Positions 10,878 through 22,396 of a stretch of DNA of 64,000 nt are shown piece after piece; position 1 is the first letter of the stretch; each line of letters begins with the position of its first letter. Source of the stretch: Gymnothorax reevesii (Eukaryota; Chordata; Actinopteri; Anguilliformes; Muraenidae); assembly GCA_029721435.1 (NCBI GenBank), contig CM056587.1:17554667-17618666 (forward strand), given 5' to 3'. Position numbers and translations under genes: made by a program. A model generated the notes under the pieces. The model did not search any database and was not told where the DNA came from. It saw only the letters and a program-made list of their open reading frames with translations.

Positions 10878-12141
10878 AATGGAAGAAATTCCTCCCTCAC
10901 AAAGTCAGCAGTATCAGGCTTCTTAGCCCCACAAGGAGCAGGCAATTTAGCAGATCGGTCATCTACTACAGGGGTTTTTAACCTTGTCTTTACAAAGGCA
11001 TTGGGTTTGGTATCCTTTTCTTTTTCTTTCTTAGCTTTAAGGGACCAACAGTTAGTTGTAACATGACTAGATTTCTTGCAAAAATTGCAAACTAGACCAC
11101 TTTTGTCACTGTCAGCTATCACACTTTGATCAGACCTGTGACTGGATTTCTGAGCACCATCACCAGATTTTTCTTTGTCTTTGGGTGAGGAATCTTGGGT
11201 ATCACCGTTACCTTTCTTCTGAAATTGGGACCATCTATTGTTACTGCTAGACTGAAATTTGGACTTATCATATTCGTCTGCAAATTTGGCAGCTGAATGC
11301 AAATTCAGTGCTTGCTTCTCATTAAGGTAGGTCTTAATATCATCCTTAACACAGATCTTAAATTCTTGAACTAACATCATCTCTTTTAGTGAGTTGAAAT
11401 CATCCTTGACCTCCATAGAAGTACACCAGCGCTCAAAGCAAATCTTCTTGTTAGCAAATTCCACATAAGTCTGATTGTCAGAATTCTGCAGACCTCTGAA
11501 TTTCTGTCGGTAAGCTCTCAAAATAACCTTTTTGACAACCTCATAATCGGAGGAATCATCTGCAGACAAAGCCGAATAGGCTTGTTGAGCTTTACCCTTG
11601 TGGACAGTTTGCAACATCAGAGGCCAGTGTTCCTTTGGCCACTGACAACTCTTAGCTACCTTCTCGAAGCACTGGAAATACTTGTCAACCTCCTTTTCTG
11701 AGAATGGAGGCACCAACTTTACCTCCTGGCTAGCCCAAAATTTGTTTTCAGCTTCTATTTTGATTTTTAGTTAAATCTCTCTGCCTCTGTCTCTCTCTTT
11801 CTGCTATTTCCTCTCTCTGTCTCTCTCTCTCTTGCTAATTTTTCTAACTCAAACTGCCTTTGTTTTTCTTTTTCTTCCCTTTCTCTTTCTGCCCTCTCAA
11901 ATTCTCTTTGTTTTTCTCTTTCCTCCCTTTCAATCTCTAGCATTTTTAATTTAAGTTCCATTTCTACTTTTGTATTTTCCACTGGAAACTGTTCCAGATC
12001 TCCTGGTGCAAACACATTTTCATCAATGTAATATTCAACTATCTCTCTAGCCAGTCTTGCTTTTTGCATGGCTGGTTTTACCTCTGTCAGCTCTAACTGT
12101 CTGCATATTTGTAGCAGTTCTGTCATTTTAAAAGACTTCAA
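10853..12141 (-). pseudogene. Gag (SCAN-related capsid, CCHC knuckle)
   Basis: The N-terminal piece (11767-12141) has a short helical SAP-like stretch followed by a highly charged Glu/Arg/Lys coiled coil. The second piece (10853-11716) is the capsid domain, starting 'VPPFSEKEVDKYF', then a Ser/Lys-rich linker and one zinc knuckle, 'CNFCKKSSHVTTNC' (CX2CX4HX4C). Gag would package element RNA. Capsids of this Gmr1 group are the established source of the SCAN domain in tetrapod zinc-finger proteins. Compared with the right-hand copy it lacks about seven residues between two Ala/Gly-Tyr motifs ('ILRAYRQKF' against 'ILKGYELVPEAYRQKF'). A frameshift near 11720-11767 splits it. Confidence 0.88.
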
Positions 12142-12325
12142 AGACCTCTACGGTCGGTGATGCCTAGAGATCATCCATTGCTGATGATCTGTCAATATAT
12201 ATGTATATATATTGGAAAATTAAAAAAAAAAAAAAATCTTCACAATTTGAAATGTTAGATTTTTAATAAATGACTCACACGATGGTCTATCTCGGACTTG
12301 AGCCCCAATTGGTTAGGGCCCAATT
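12142..12325 (-). other. Leader of left Gmr1-like element
   Basis: Untranslated leader between the 5' LTR and gag. Just inside the LTR the minus strand reads AATTGGGCCCTAACC and then CAATTGGGGCTC. No primer-binding site could be assigned to a particular tRNA here, unlike the clear one in the right-hand element. Confidence 0.5.
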
Positions 12326-12443
12326 TGTTATGACATAGAAGACAGCAAGGGATGACAGACAAAATTTTAAAACTTAAACAGATTTAATTAAACAAAGACT
12401 GACAACTAACCTACTATTTAGACTACTGACCAAGATTGACATA

Positions 12444-13995
12444 CAGTCGTATGAATAAGTTTGGGCACCCCTGATCATTTTCAAGATTTTCCTTTATAAA
12501 ACATTGGTTGTTCGGATCAGCAATTTCAGTTAAATATATCATACAGCAGACAAACACAGTGATATTTGAGAAGATAAATGAAGTTTATAGGATTTACAGA
12601 AAGTGTGCAATAATTACTTAAACAAAAGTACGCAGGTGCATAAATTTGGGCACCCTTGTTGTGTTATTGATTTGAGTACCTTTAGCACTTATTATTGGAA
12701 CACAAAATTTGTTTGGTAAGCTCATTGACCCTTGACCTACATACACAGGTGAAGCCAATCACGAGAAAGGGTATTTAAGGTGGCCAGTGGCAAGTTGTTC
12801 TCCTCTTTGTATCTTCTCTGAAGAGTGGAAACACGGAAGCCTCAAAACAACTGTCAAATGACCTGAAAACAAAGATTGTTCAACATCATGGTTTAGGGGA
12901 AGGATACAAAAAGCTAGCTCAGAGATTTGAGCTGTCAGTTTTCACTGTGAGGAACATAGTGAGGAAATGAAAGACCACAGGCACAGCTCTAGTTAAGGCT
13001 CAGAGTGGCAAGCCAAGAAAAATCTTAGATAAGCAGAGGCGAAGGATGGTGAGAACAGTCAAACTAAACCCACAGACCAGCTCCAAAGACCTACAACATG
13101 ATCTTGCTGCAGATGGTGTCACTGTGCATCGTTCAACTATTCAGCGCACTTAGCACAAGGAGATGCTGTATGGGAGAGTAATGCGGCAGAAGCCTTTTCT
13201 GCGCACATGCCCCAAACAGAGTCGCTTGAGGTATGCTAAAGCACATTTGGACAAGCCAGCTTCATTTTGGAATAAGGTACTGTGGACTTGAACATAACAA
13301 GGGGCGGTATGCATGGCGGAAGAAGGACACAGAATTCCAAGACAAACACTTGCTACCCACTGTAAAATTTGGTGGTGGTTCCATCATGCTGTGGGGCTGT
13401 GTGGCCAGTGCAGGTACTGGCAATCTTGTTAAAGTTGAAGGTCGCATGGATTCCAGTCAGTATCAGCAGATTCTTGCGAACAATGTTCAAGACTCAGTGA
13501 CTAAGTTGAAGTTGCGCCGGGGCTGGATACTTCAACAAGACAACGACCCTAAACACTGCTCAAATTCTACTAAGGCATTCATGCAGAGGAACAAGTACAA
13601 CATTCTGGAATGGCGATCTCAGTCCCCAGACCTGAATATTATTGAAAATCTGTGGTGTGATTTAAAGCGGGCTGTCCATGCTCGGAAACCATCAAACCTG
13701 ACTGAACTGGAGATGTTTTGTAAAGAAGCTTTTATTTCTGCAAAAGGAGGATCTACCTAAATATTGATGTAATTTTTCTGTTGGGGTGCCCAAATTTATG
13801 CACATGCCTACTTTTGTTTAAGTAATTATTGCACACTTTCTGTAAATCTTATAAACTTCATTTCACTTCTGAAATATCACTGTGTTTGTCTGCTATATGA
13901 TATATTTAAGTGAAATTGCTGATCCAAACAACCAATGATTTATAAAGGAAAATCTTGAAAATGATCAGGGGTGCCCAAACTTTTTCATACGACTG
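12444..13995 (+). mobile_element. Tc1/mariner-like transposon nested in LTR
   Basis: The element is 1552 bp long, flanked by TA dinucleotides (12442-12443 and 13996-13997), the Tc1/mariner target duplication. The ends begin CAGTCGTATGAA, and the terminal inverted repeats run about 210 bp each (12444-12655 and 13785-13995) with few mismatches. Removing it restores an LTR sequence that matches the other LTR copy across the junction with one mismatch. It therefore inserted after the gypsy element. Confidence 0.92.
12840..13760 (+). pseudogene. Tc1-like transposase (broken)
   Basis: A DD34E transposase that would cut and paste the surrounding element. The helix-turn-helix region (about 12857-13150, with 'LAQRFELSVFTVR') carries in-frame stops. 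The catalytic part at 13233-13760 is open and contains 'FGGGSIMLWGC', 'LQQDNDPKH' (second Asp) and 'SPDLNIIENLW' (Glu), with 34 residues between them. The region of the first catalytic Asp ('VLWT', about 13277-13290) is followed by a frame break and stops, so the enzyme is dead. Confidence 0.9.
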
Positions 13996-14349
13996 TATAC
14001 AAGAAAAAAAAATATTTACAGTCCCTTGAGATGGGGTTGCTTGGTGATGTCCTGGGACAGGGAAATGCTCCAACAAAGGCAAAAATCCACAAAAAAAAAC
14101 TTCACAGGTCTTGAAAAGAGTGACAGGTCTGGTGAAATGTATCCTTCTCCTTGCAATTTCTCCTACTACTTTACTCTCTCAATTTTTCTCCTTATATACT
14201 CTTTTGCAGCCCCCTTCCACCTTCTCGACTTTTTTCAATTCTCTGGGACTTCCCTTCTCAGACATGCCCAGGACATGCCTAAACCTAGCTCTCGACTGGG
14301 CTCAACAAAAAAATACTGCCATCTAGTGGCATTTCTTCACATTACAACA

Positions 14350-14809
14350 CACACTTATTGCTCAAGCAGCAAGATTTGTGTGGTTCTGGATGTTTGTGCA
14401 TGTGTTCTGGACTTTTCTTTGTGGCTCTCATCCCGGGACGATAACGTATTCCTGTTCAATCAAATTCTTTTCCCAGCTGGGGCGCCGCTTTCCCGAATTC
14501 TGTATAAGCAAGATGTTTGCCACGCCTCATTGTTAGTGTGTCTGTTTGTAGCTGAGCACTATTGCTGAAGATATCTGTAGTCAGGTTTTGTTCAACTTTC
14601 TATCTTCTAATTATTGTTTCTTCTCCCTTTTTCTATCTCTCTTTGCTTCTGTGGTTCGGACTGTTATACGTCCTTTAGATGCGCGAGTACTTTCATTTGA
14701 TCTGTATTATTTTCTGTGTTCGTACTGTCTCCGTGCTACTCTCTTTCTCTCTGGTCATTGCACCTGGCCTCCATATCTCACTGGCCACTACAGAACACTC
14801 TAGCCAGAC
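14350..14809. other. Flank, possibly 5' leader/LTR of the gypsy gag remnant
   Basis: Pyrimidine-rich sequence directly upstream of the gag remnant on the same strand. It could be the end of its LTR and leader, but no LTR pair or primer site could be shown. Confidence 0.3.
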
Positions 14810-15262
14810 ATGGAGTCGCCAGCAGCGGATACGCTGGAGAGCATTGTCGCTGACCAGCAGTCTGTCCTTACTGCATATAGACAGGGTCTTTCGAGCCAGG
14901 CAGTCGGCAGGCGGAGCTGACAGAGAGAATTCGCCTTCTGGAGCAGGCTATGGAGACACAGAAAAATCCTCTAATAAATCACTCCGAGTGTATTAGAGCA
15001 TTGTCTGCTCAGATTACACAAAATGTTTCACAAGCACAATCAGTACACCTTCCACGAGAGCCTAAACTCCAGTTACCCCCATGATATGGGGGCGAGGCAA
15101 GAAAATGTAAAGATTTCATTGCTCAGTGTGAAATATTTTTTAAAACGCAACCCTCAGGGTTCTCGAATGAAGAATCACGGGTTTCATTTATTTTATCACT
15201 GTTGATCGGCACAGCTCTTACTTGGGGTGGGGCCACTCATTCAAGCTAGATCGCCGGTAGTA
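14810..15262 (+). pseudogene. Ty3/gypsy gag remnant (second family)
   Basis: Translating in shifting frames gives a coherent gag N-terminus: 'MESPAADTLESIVADQQS', then a coiled-coil-like stretch 'ERIRLLEQAMETQ', then 'PREPKLQLPP', 'CKDFIAQCEIFF', 'ESRVSFILSLL' and 'ALTWGG'. This is the standard retrotransposon gag capsid core of fish gypsy elements and is unrelated in sequence to the Gmr1-type capsid. At least two frameshifts (near 14915 and 15080) break it. It ends abruptly about 150 codons in; no protease or pol follows. Confidence 0.75.
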
Positions 15263-15330
15263 AATTCAGTGGAAACTCTCGTACGTTTCCATTAGTACGT
15301 ACTGCGGTGTGAGTTGATAATCGCATCCAA

Positions 15331-15800
15331 TGGTGCATTGCTCACTGTAATATAAAAGTGAAGTGGACTTTGGTCATGCGGCTGAGTCATTTCCAGGCCA
15401 TTTTCCACTGATTGGCTGGACATACACGCACTGAGTCCACTCAGCATCTGCTTTAAGGTGGCTGTCACTGAGATGCTTTCTCTTGCGGCCTGGCATCTGT
15501 TTTTTGGGATTCAGGACTTTTGTGGATGAATTGGCTTGGTCATGTGATGTTTTCATGGAAACATCAGAGCAACATGATGGCATCACAATGGTGCGTTGTT
15601 CACTGTAATATAAAAGAGAAGTGGACTTCGGTCATGCGACTGAGTCGTTTCCAGGCCATTTTCCACTGATTGGCTGGACACACCGGACACACAAACACAC
15701 ACACACACACACAGTCCTTAACCCAAAATACATAATTATGCTAAATGGCAAACATCAACTCCACACGGTTTTCCACTGATTGGCCGGACACACATGCAGG
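15331..15800 (+). repeat. Direct repeats of ~94 bp containing a TATA-like box
   Basis: Copies at 15331-15424 and 15589-15682 are about 90% identical, starting 'tggtgc[a/g]ttg'. Each includes 'aatataaaag' and 'ttttccactgattggctgga'. A third partial copy lies at 15768-15800. The 164-bp spacer differs, so this is not a simple tandem array. Confidence 0.75.
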
Positions 15801-17389
15801 CACACAGAGTCCACTTCGCTATCATATTATACAAAACTTGATAGTTTGATATCCAACATAAGAATCCAATAGGGAAAAAACAACAACTAAGAGTGCACAG
15901 ATCCTCTTCATTCAAAAGCTGGAGTCAGTTTGTTAAAGCAGGCTTAGGTTTACTTGCTCTTTTGATAGATCTGTCCTCTCATTATCACTGTTCAACACTG
16001 TCTTACAGGCATCTGAATCCCCTTCTCTGGATGTCTGGTGCACTTGAACTTTTTCTTAACCCCTCCTTTTATGTTCTAGGTCAATTTGACCCGACTTAAT
16101 GGCCAACGTTTTTCTGCGAAAAAAACATTTTTTAAGCATCGGTATTGTTTCATTGTCCATTTTGACCCCAGAATCAATTATTACATAAAACCATTACTTT
16201 GATCTTGTTTTTGTAGTGTTGCCTGGGGCTGAGGGCATGTTCAAATAAATATCTCATTCATTTCAAATTTGGTCCCATTCATTTTGCTATAATGATGTAA
16301 AATTGATGTTTGATAAGGGGAGGATGGGGGAGTCGTGTTTTATTTATTTGGCTATTAAAATGGTCAGTAGAAAGGCATAAATGAGCTGAGGGGAGATTAG
16401 GTAAAACTTTCAGTTTAAACATCTTATGTAGTTTTTCATTGCAGGGATCAAACTGACCTCAACCAAAAATGGCTTATTTATCTGAACATAATAGGAGGGT
16501 TCAGAGGTGTCTCTTGCAGTGTAGTGGCTCTTGAGGGTATAGAATTTGGTTCCACATTGGTTGGGACAAGTACAGCCTCTCCTTGACCACTACCCATTAC
16601 AACAGGCTCAGTGACTCCATCTACCTGAGAATCAGCTTCCTGGAGAACTTTTGCTATCCCATACATTGGGAGTTCCTACCACCAATGACATCAAACACCA
16701 CATCTGAACACAGAAATATTATTACAAAAAAATGCACAGATTAAACACAACCCCTTTGAACGATGTGCCTTACTGTGTGTTAAGATTATCTGGCATTTAA
16801 ATAGCTAAATTGGATTTGGAAATGCTCTAAATGGACTTGCGCCATACACTTTAGACCAAGTGTTACATATTGTCAAAGTATAGCCCTTAATCACTTGGTA
16901 GCTACAGTCTATAAACATCTATTCAATGTTGTGAAAAGGAATGGCTACATTATAGGGTGGTAAAAACTTGACTGTCCCAACTTCTTTTTGCAGCAATCAA
17001 ATTAGAATAAGTGTTAACTCACAAAATTCAATAAAATTCATTGGGTGAAATATCATATCATGTGCTTTTGTATAAAATACAGGTTAAAGATAATTTATGA
17101 ATCACTTCTCAAATGCTACGATCCAGATAATCCACAACTCTGCTTTAAATCGTGTGATTGAACTGGCCACTCCATATTTCATAAGTTCCTTCCCAGAAAG
17201 TCTCTGTAATTCTGTTTCCCTGCATTCTTGCTGTAACGCAAAGTCTCTTCCATTTAATCAATGTGAGAATTGAGAGCGCTTCCAAACCATTGTTACATTA
17301 TGATTTCTGGTGGGCACTGACACCATAAAAATCAAGTAAGGTTGCTAGTGCTCTGTTATTAACCAGAGGGGTGTATATTTATTATGTCA
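15801..17389. other. Non-coding, nothing recognised
   Basis: Mostly A/T-rich. A short palindrome 'ggtcaatttgacc' occurs near 16079. No gene could be supported. Confidence 0.4.
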
Positions 17390-17690
17390 CAGTTGGCTTT
17401 TGATGTGACAGTAGACTTATGACCTCACAGTCGGTATGTGATGTCACAGAGGGCTTATGACCTCACAACCTCACAATGAGCCTGTGCTGTCACGATGGGC
17501 TTACAACCTTACAGTGAGATTGTGATGTAACAGTGGGCTTATGACCTCACGCTGAGCTTGTGATGTCACAGTGGGCTTACGACCTCGCAGCGAGATTGTG
17601 ATATCACAGTGGGCTTATGACCTCACACTAAGCTTGTGACGTCTTTGAGGGCTTGTGACTTCACAGTGGGCTTGTGAGTCCCAGTGCTCT
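17390..17690. repeat. Minisatellite, ~38-40 bp period
   Basis: About seven degenerate units of the form 'tgatgtcacagtgggctta' plus 'tgacctcacagtgagcttg' lie in tandem. Each unit is itself a dimer of two related halves of about 19 bp. It supplies many TGATGTCA-like CRE half sites, which probably reflects the repeat unit, not regulation. Confidence 0.8.
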
Positions 17691-17922
17691 CACTGCCTGT
17701 CACGGCCTTGTTCTATGGTGTCTCCACCTGTCTCCCAGGGTTGGGATTATTCTGAGTCTCAGCTTTAATGTGTTCTTGATTGTACACAAGACACCTCCCT
17801 GTCATGGTGAGAGGGTGACAGAGAAAGATGGAGAGCAAGCAAGAAAGAGAGCAATGGGAGCGAGTGAGAGGAGTGAGATGCACCAGTCCAGAGCGACATG
17901 CTTTTATCTGAGTGTATACACT

Positions 17923-17934
<12 letters not shown>

Positions 17935-17967
<33 letters not shown>

Positions 17968-18018
17968 GGACAGAGAGAGAGAGAGAGAGTGTTGAGTGTG
18001 TGTGTGTGTGTGTGTGTA
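17935..18018. repeat. Compound (GT)n(GA)n(GT)n microsatellite
   Basis: A GT run, an interrupted GA run and a second GT run lie in succession. Reading frames through it are artefacts. Confidence 0.9.
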
Positions 18019-19026
18019 TAAAGTGACATGTGAGTGACATGACTCACTACACAGCTCACATGAGCACACACAGTCTCAGGTCGGTACCTGCTCAGAATTT
18101 CAATCACTCCATCATCTCTCCCTGCAGTCATGAGGGCGAAAGCAAATCTCCATTCATCACACACTGATAGAGGCTCTCAGAAGTCCTGAACACTCCGCTG
18201 CTTCATCCCTCTACCACTATTAATCATAATCACACTCATATCCATGACATGCAGCGCACTGCTTCAGTATCTGAACATTGAAAGAGTATGAAGAGAGCTG
18301 CAGTTCCTGTGTAGTTTGCATAATGTGGATGAGATTCCAGCAATAGAAAGCTGTGAGTCTCTATCCATATTCACCATTTTCAAATCCGATGCGCTAAAGA
18401 ACCAAAAAAAGTGTCACAATATCAATACTTTATGTACTGCTCAGTCCATGCAAGTTGTGAGTTTGGAAAGCAAAGAAAAGGAATTTTATTTGTTTAACGA
18501 TTTTTTTTTTTTTTACAGACACAAGCGCACAGGCTAATGGCATACATCATTTTATTAATTTATTTGCTTAGCAGATACTCTTATTCACAATATTTACACT
18601 GTATATACTGAAACAATATTTACTTACACGGCTGGATATTTACTGAAGCGAATCAGCATGAGTGCCTTAATCAAACAGAATTCAAATGGTAATTAATGCC
18701 ACAAGCTCTGCAGGAAAAGTCCTTCCCAAGTACGTGGCATGACCTCCTTCAGGTGATGGTTTGTAAAAACTGGAGACAAACTGATGTTTTAATGATGGGA
18801 ATTCGTCCCTGAGTCCATACAAACATACTGACACCCTTACAAATTCAGGGCCATGGAAACTTATGAGGACCTATGTGAGACGGTATTCATGCATTATTCA
18901 TACTTACTCTCAAACACCTGTATAATTCACCCATTCTCATATACACACATCATGCTTTTACACACACTACTTTAACCATTCACATACACATAAAATCACT
19001 CATGAGGATGCAAAAAGGTTAAAGTA
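18019..19026. other. Non-coding, nothing recognised
   Basis: No convincing ORF or repeat end. It includes a T-run near 18500. Confidence 0.4.
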
Positions 19027-19053
19027 GTGTGTGTGTGTGTGTGTGTGTGTGTG
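19027..19053. repeat. (GT)n microsatellite
   Basis: Uninterrupted GT run shortly before the TIR element. Confidence 0.9.
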
Positions 19054-19120
19054 CAGAAAGAAATGTGTGTCAGAGCAGACATGCAAATGACAGCCTATTG
19101 TGGGTGGGGCAACATACAGT

Positions 19121-20762
19121 GGCCCTCATTTATCAAACTTGCGTACACCAAAAAAAAGAGGTGTACGCCAAATCTCCCGCAAGAATCGGCATTTATCAAT
19201 CTGGACGTGAGCGAACGGTCCGCAAAAATCTCACGCCAGCTCTGACCAGGTGTACGCAAATCTGAAAACAGCGAACAACATGCAGGAACGAGGGCAGCTG
19301 TCGAAATGAGTAATAAACCATATGCAGCGATGCGGACGTCATGCTGTCGTTGTTCTTATTATTAAAATAAATAAATAGACTAAATAAATGAATAAAAGCA
19401 GGTTGTTTCCAAATATAAGTGTAATTAATTTCTCCACACAGATGTGACGAGTGGCTGCTCGTTTTGTGTGGCACCCAATAAAATGTCACGGAGTAACACG
19501 GATAAAAGTACAATGAAGAGTGATCTCTGCAGACTGTATTTTACCAGTTACCTTCAAGTCGGGGGGGACTCATCCATGTCCCCACCGGCTCGCATTCCCA
19601 CGATGGTGGGGGAACCTATCAGTGCTGTGACAGCTGGAATCTACTTAGAGTCCACCGGTCCGTGCGCTGTTGCAATCCGATTTTTGGAGGCGATCTTAAA
19701 ATCGGACCACTTTTTTAACCAAAGCATTTGGATTATCAATTACATAGGCAGTGAAACATGAAATATCGTGGATTTATAAATCTAATTTATTAAGGCTGAT
19801 GTTATTCGCACTTTTACGTGTGGCCAAAGCTAATTTTCTTTCTTGACCACACTTGTAAGTGCGCAAATTGATGACCATTCCAATGCCGCTTAGAAAGTAC
19901 CGCTTGAAATAAGTTTGGCCAAGAAAAAAATTTAGCTTTGGACACACTTAAAATAAGTGTGGACAATTGAGAAATGTGCGTCTTGGCCACAATAATAAGT
20001 GCGTCTGCCAAGAATTTTGGTCATTTAAGTGCGTCAAAGCACAAAAATTACGTGCGAATAGTCACTTCGATTTATTAATGAATTAAATGAAACCTCTGCT
20101 GCACTCCGGTTTTCCACCTCAACGGTGTTTATTACTGCAGCAGCAATAGTTTTCCAAACTGCAGCCTACTGGGCTCCCTTTATGCCACTCTTAAGACTTC
20201 CAAATAAAATAATTTTGTTTTGCTCCATCCATCGTCGGCCTGCTGGTAAAACCTCGTATCTTCAAAATGATAAACTTTACAGGAGTGCAAAAAAAAAAAA
20301 AAAAAAGTTTAATTTTGCATGTAAGAATGCAGTTGAGCTGTGTTCGGGTAGGATGACTATTTTTCCTCCAAGAATGTATCCAATCAATGACATTTTGTAT
20401 TTTGCAATGTTTATGCTATTATCGTGGACATACGAGTTTTTGTTTCTCATCAAATTTTAGATAAAAGGTTTATCAGCAGGCCGACGATATTTCCTCCTCA
20501 GTTAAGTTCCTTCTTCTTTGCCGTCTATGGAGAGTCCATGTCGTAAACTGGGCAGGGCTATGCCTCACGGAGCATGAATTTATTGGGGCGTGTCAGGTAA
20601 ATTACGATGGTTTCTGCCGCCAGATTTATCAACGCCCCGGCAGTTCTACACCGAAATCTGCGACGTACACACTTTTAGTAAATCAGACGTGACACTTGGT
20701 GAACGATGATATTTACACCAGAATCTATACCAGATCCTGCGCAAGTTTGATAAATGAGGGCC
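19121..20762. mobile_element. Non-autonomous DNA transposon with 23-bp TIRs
   Basis: The left end starts GGCCCTCATTTATCAAACTT (19121) and the right end is its exact reverse complement (finishing at 20762). The perfect match extends 23 bp. Internal sequence contains more partly inverted blocks ('ttattcgcac...' near 19803 and its partner near 20050-20065) but no transposase. I could not identify a target duplication. Such CTCATTTATCAA ends are common in fish non-autonomous elements; the superfamily is left open. Confidence 0.75.
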
Positions 20763-21384
20763 AATGTGATTGGTTAATTTGGACAACATAGGTTGCATAT
20801 TACCTCTCAGATAAATGAGTTTTAACTGTAACATATCCTCGTTTTTTCATGTCATATAGAGTAATTCCATCACACAAACACATACAATTCTTTCCCATAT
20901 GATGGTGAATGAAAGTAGTAAAACCCGCAAGAACTAAACCCTGTGTATGTGAGGATTGAACCTGTGTGTGTGTGTGTGTGTGTGTGTGGGTGCGCGTGTG
21001 TGTGTGTGCAGGCGCGTGCTGGCCCATCTGGGCGCTCTGGACTTTTTCTCGGTGGCCTGTGTCCTTATTGGCCAGCCTGGCTGCCAATAAACAAAATGCA
21101 GCCACTGGCTTGCCATACACTTCTTCCAACAGCAGCAGCGCTGGCGGCACTACGTTGACAGAGGACACTCCCCCTCATTGAATAGTGCACACGTCGCCGA
21201 TATGAACTCTGTGATCAGATGGTAAGATTGATCGAAATTACAGCGATCACCGTTTTTCTTTTAGAGGACTCGTGTTGTGACTGGTTAGTTGCTTTATGGC
21301 CCGTCTCTACACAGCCAAAACACTGGAAGTGTAGAGAAGCACATGGAGCAGTCTGCGAGGGGGGATGAGTGAGAGAGACGCGTC
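20763..21384. other. Non-coding with (GT)n/(TGCG) microsatellite
   Basis: A GT-rich microsatellite lies at 20962-21009. Nothing else is recognised. Confidence 0.45.
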
Positions 21385-21942
21385 CAGTGTTGCCAACTTA
21401 GCGACTTTAATCGTTACAACTCTCGACATGCAGCGGGTACTTCCGTCGGCCTGTCCCCCGTCACAGAGCACTCACCGGCGGCCCAGTCTTCTCGCCGCCG
21501 CCACTCTTAGCTGGAGTCGGAGCAGGAGAAAATCACCCCTCCGTGTCCAAACTGCATATGAATCGCACATGCGAACCTGCCGCCTTTTCCCAGTGTTGGT
21601 TTACAGTCACGGCGGGATAAATGTGATTTTTTTTGTCTAAATAAATTACTGTATTAATAAAGATACTCGCCTCGTCCAGACAGTTCCGTGTGTGTTTGCA
21701 TTTCTCCGTGACACAAGCTAAACCTCTAGCTTAACATGGCTCAGTCTAAACCGTACAGTCAGAAGTACAGAAAGGAGTGGGAATCAAACCATGAATTCAA
21801 AGGCAAGTTGAAGCAGTTTACTGGGGATGATACTTGGGCATACTGCATATATTGCAAGGCTGATTTCTATGCCAAACTTAGCGATATAAAAAAACACATG
21901 GCAACTCCAAAACACATGCACAAGGTGTATTATGCAAATTAG
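21385..21942 (+). mobile_element. Left end of a probable hAT element
   Basis: The sequence CAGTGTTGCCAACTTAGCGA at 21385 resembles hAT-type termini (CAGNGTTGCC). It is followed about 350 bp later by a BED-like finger ORF, as at the 5' end of many hAT transposase genes. No matching right end is visible in the window, so the element is incomplete or interrupted. The eight bases before it, gacgcgtc, would be the target site. Confidence 0.45.
21736..21942 (+). CDS. Small BED/U1-like zinc-finger protein (68 aa)
   Basis: The ORF encodes 68 residues. An N-terminal basic/aromatic stretch ('KYRKEWESNHEFKGKL') precedes a C2H2 finger of the BED/U1 type, 'CIYCKADFYAKL...KKHMATPKHMH' (C-X2-C, then a His pair). 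Such fingers bind DNA and stand at the N-terminus of several transposase families and of host proteins derived from them. The ORF starts at the first ATG after a plausible leader and ends in TAG. A GTAATG splice-donor-like site follows at once, but lies after the stop. It probably is the surviving first exon of the hAT-like element that begins at 21385. A host gene cannot be excluded. Confidence 0.55.
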   Translation: MAQSKPYSQKYRKEWESNHEFKGKLKQFTGDDTWAYCIYCKADFYAKLSDIKKHMATPKHMHKVYYAN

Positions 21943-22396
21943 GTAATGACGTCATCTATTTTAGGACAGCCAATAAAATAGTAATAAATTCAATATTCTT
22001 TTTAGCTATTGTAAGCTGGCATGACATCTAAACGATATGCTGACAAAATAATACAAACATGTTTTTGTGTAATTCTGCACACTATATAAATAATATAGAA
22101 CAAAAGGACACAGTATGATGTAGAGAAGAGATTAGAGAAGACAAAACTGGTATGGTATGGAGGACTGTGTGGAGCTGTCCTCATGGTTGTGTTTAAGAGA
22201 GTGTTGTTGTGTGGCTGTCAGTCTAATAGTGTTGTTGTAATTGCTATGACAACTCTAAATGCTGCCTAAAGTTGTCTTTTTTTGAAGAAAAACCCCCACA
22301 AATTTTTCGCCGCGCGCGCTTTGCATCCACTGCAACACTTCAGTGGCCTGCTTGCTTGGTAGTCTCCCGGCCTGAATTGGATCCCCAGCACGCCCC

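Larger units (their letters stand above)
7359..14349 (-). mobile_element. Gmr1-like Ty3/gypsy element, degenerate, with nested Tc1
   Basis: Read on the minus strand the order is 5' LTR, gag, protease, integrase, reverse transcriptase, RNase H, 3' LTR remnant. Integrase before RT is the Ty1/copia order, but the enzymes are Ty3/gypsy-like. This combination defines Gmr1-type elements, first noted in Atlantic cod. Many frameshifts and stops break every ORF. The right (5') LTR is full length, about 470 bp once the Tc1 insert is removed. The left (3') LTR keeps only its last 140 bp. I found no target duplication: the left flank ends caatt and the right flank starts cacac. Confidence 0.85.
12326..14349 (-). 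repeat. 5' LTR of left Gmr1-like element, split by Tc1
   Basis: On the + strand it runs from TGTTATGACATA at 12326 to CATTACAACA at 14349. Removing the Tc1-like insert with one TA leaves about 470 bp, close to the 466 bp of the other element. The minus strand has a probable TATATAAGG box near 14191-14200 and an 'ACTAGATGGCAG' block matching 'ACCATCTGGTGGC' of the other LTR in position. The inner 140 bp are shared with 7359-7499. Confidence 0.75.

Noticed and set aside
13262..13447. Minus-strand ORF opposite the Tc1 transposase
   Set aside because: Antisense shadow of the catalytic domain at 13233-13760.
16050..16640. Possible piggyBac end ('ttaacccctcc' before 'ggtcaatttgacc')
   Set aside because: No second TTAA-flanked end or transposase could be found.
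17700..18170. CDS around the compound microsatellite
   Set aside because: Frames are open on both strands only because of repeat composition.
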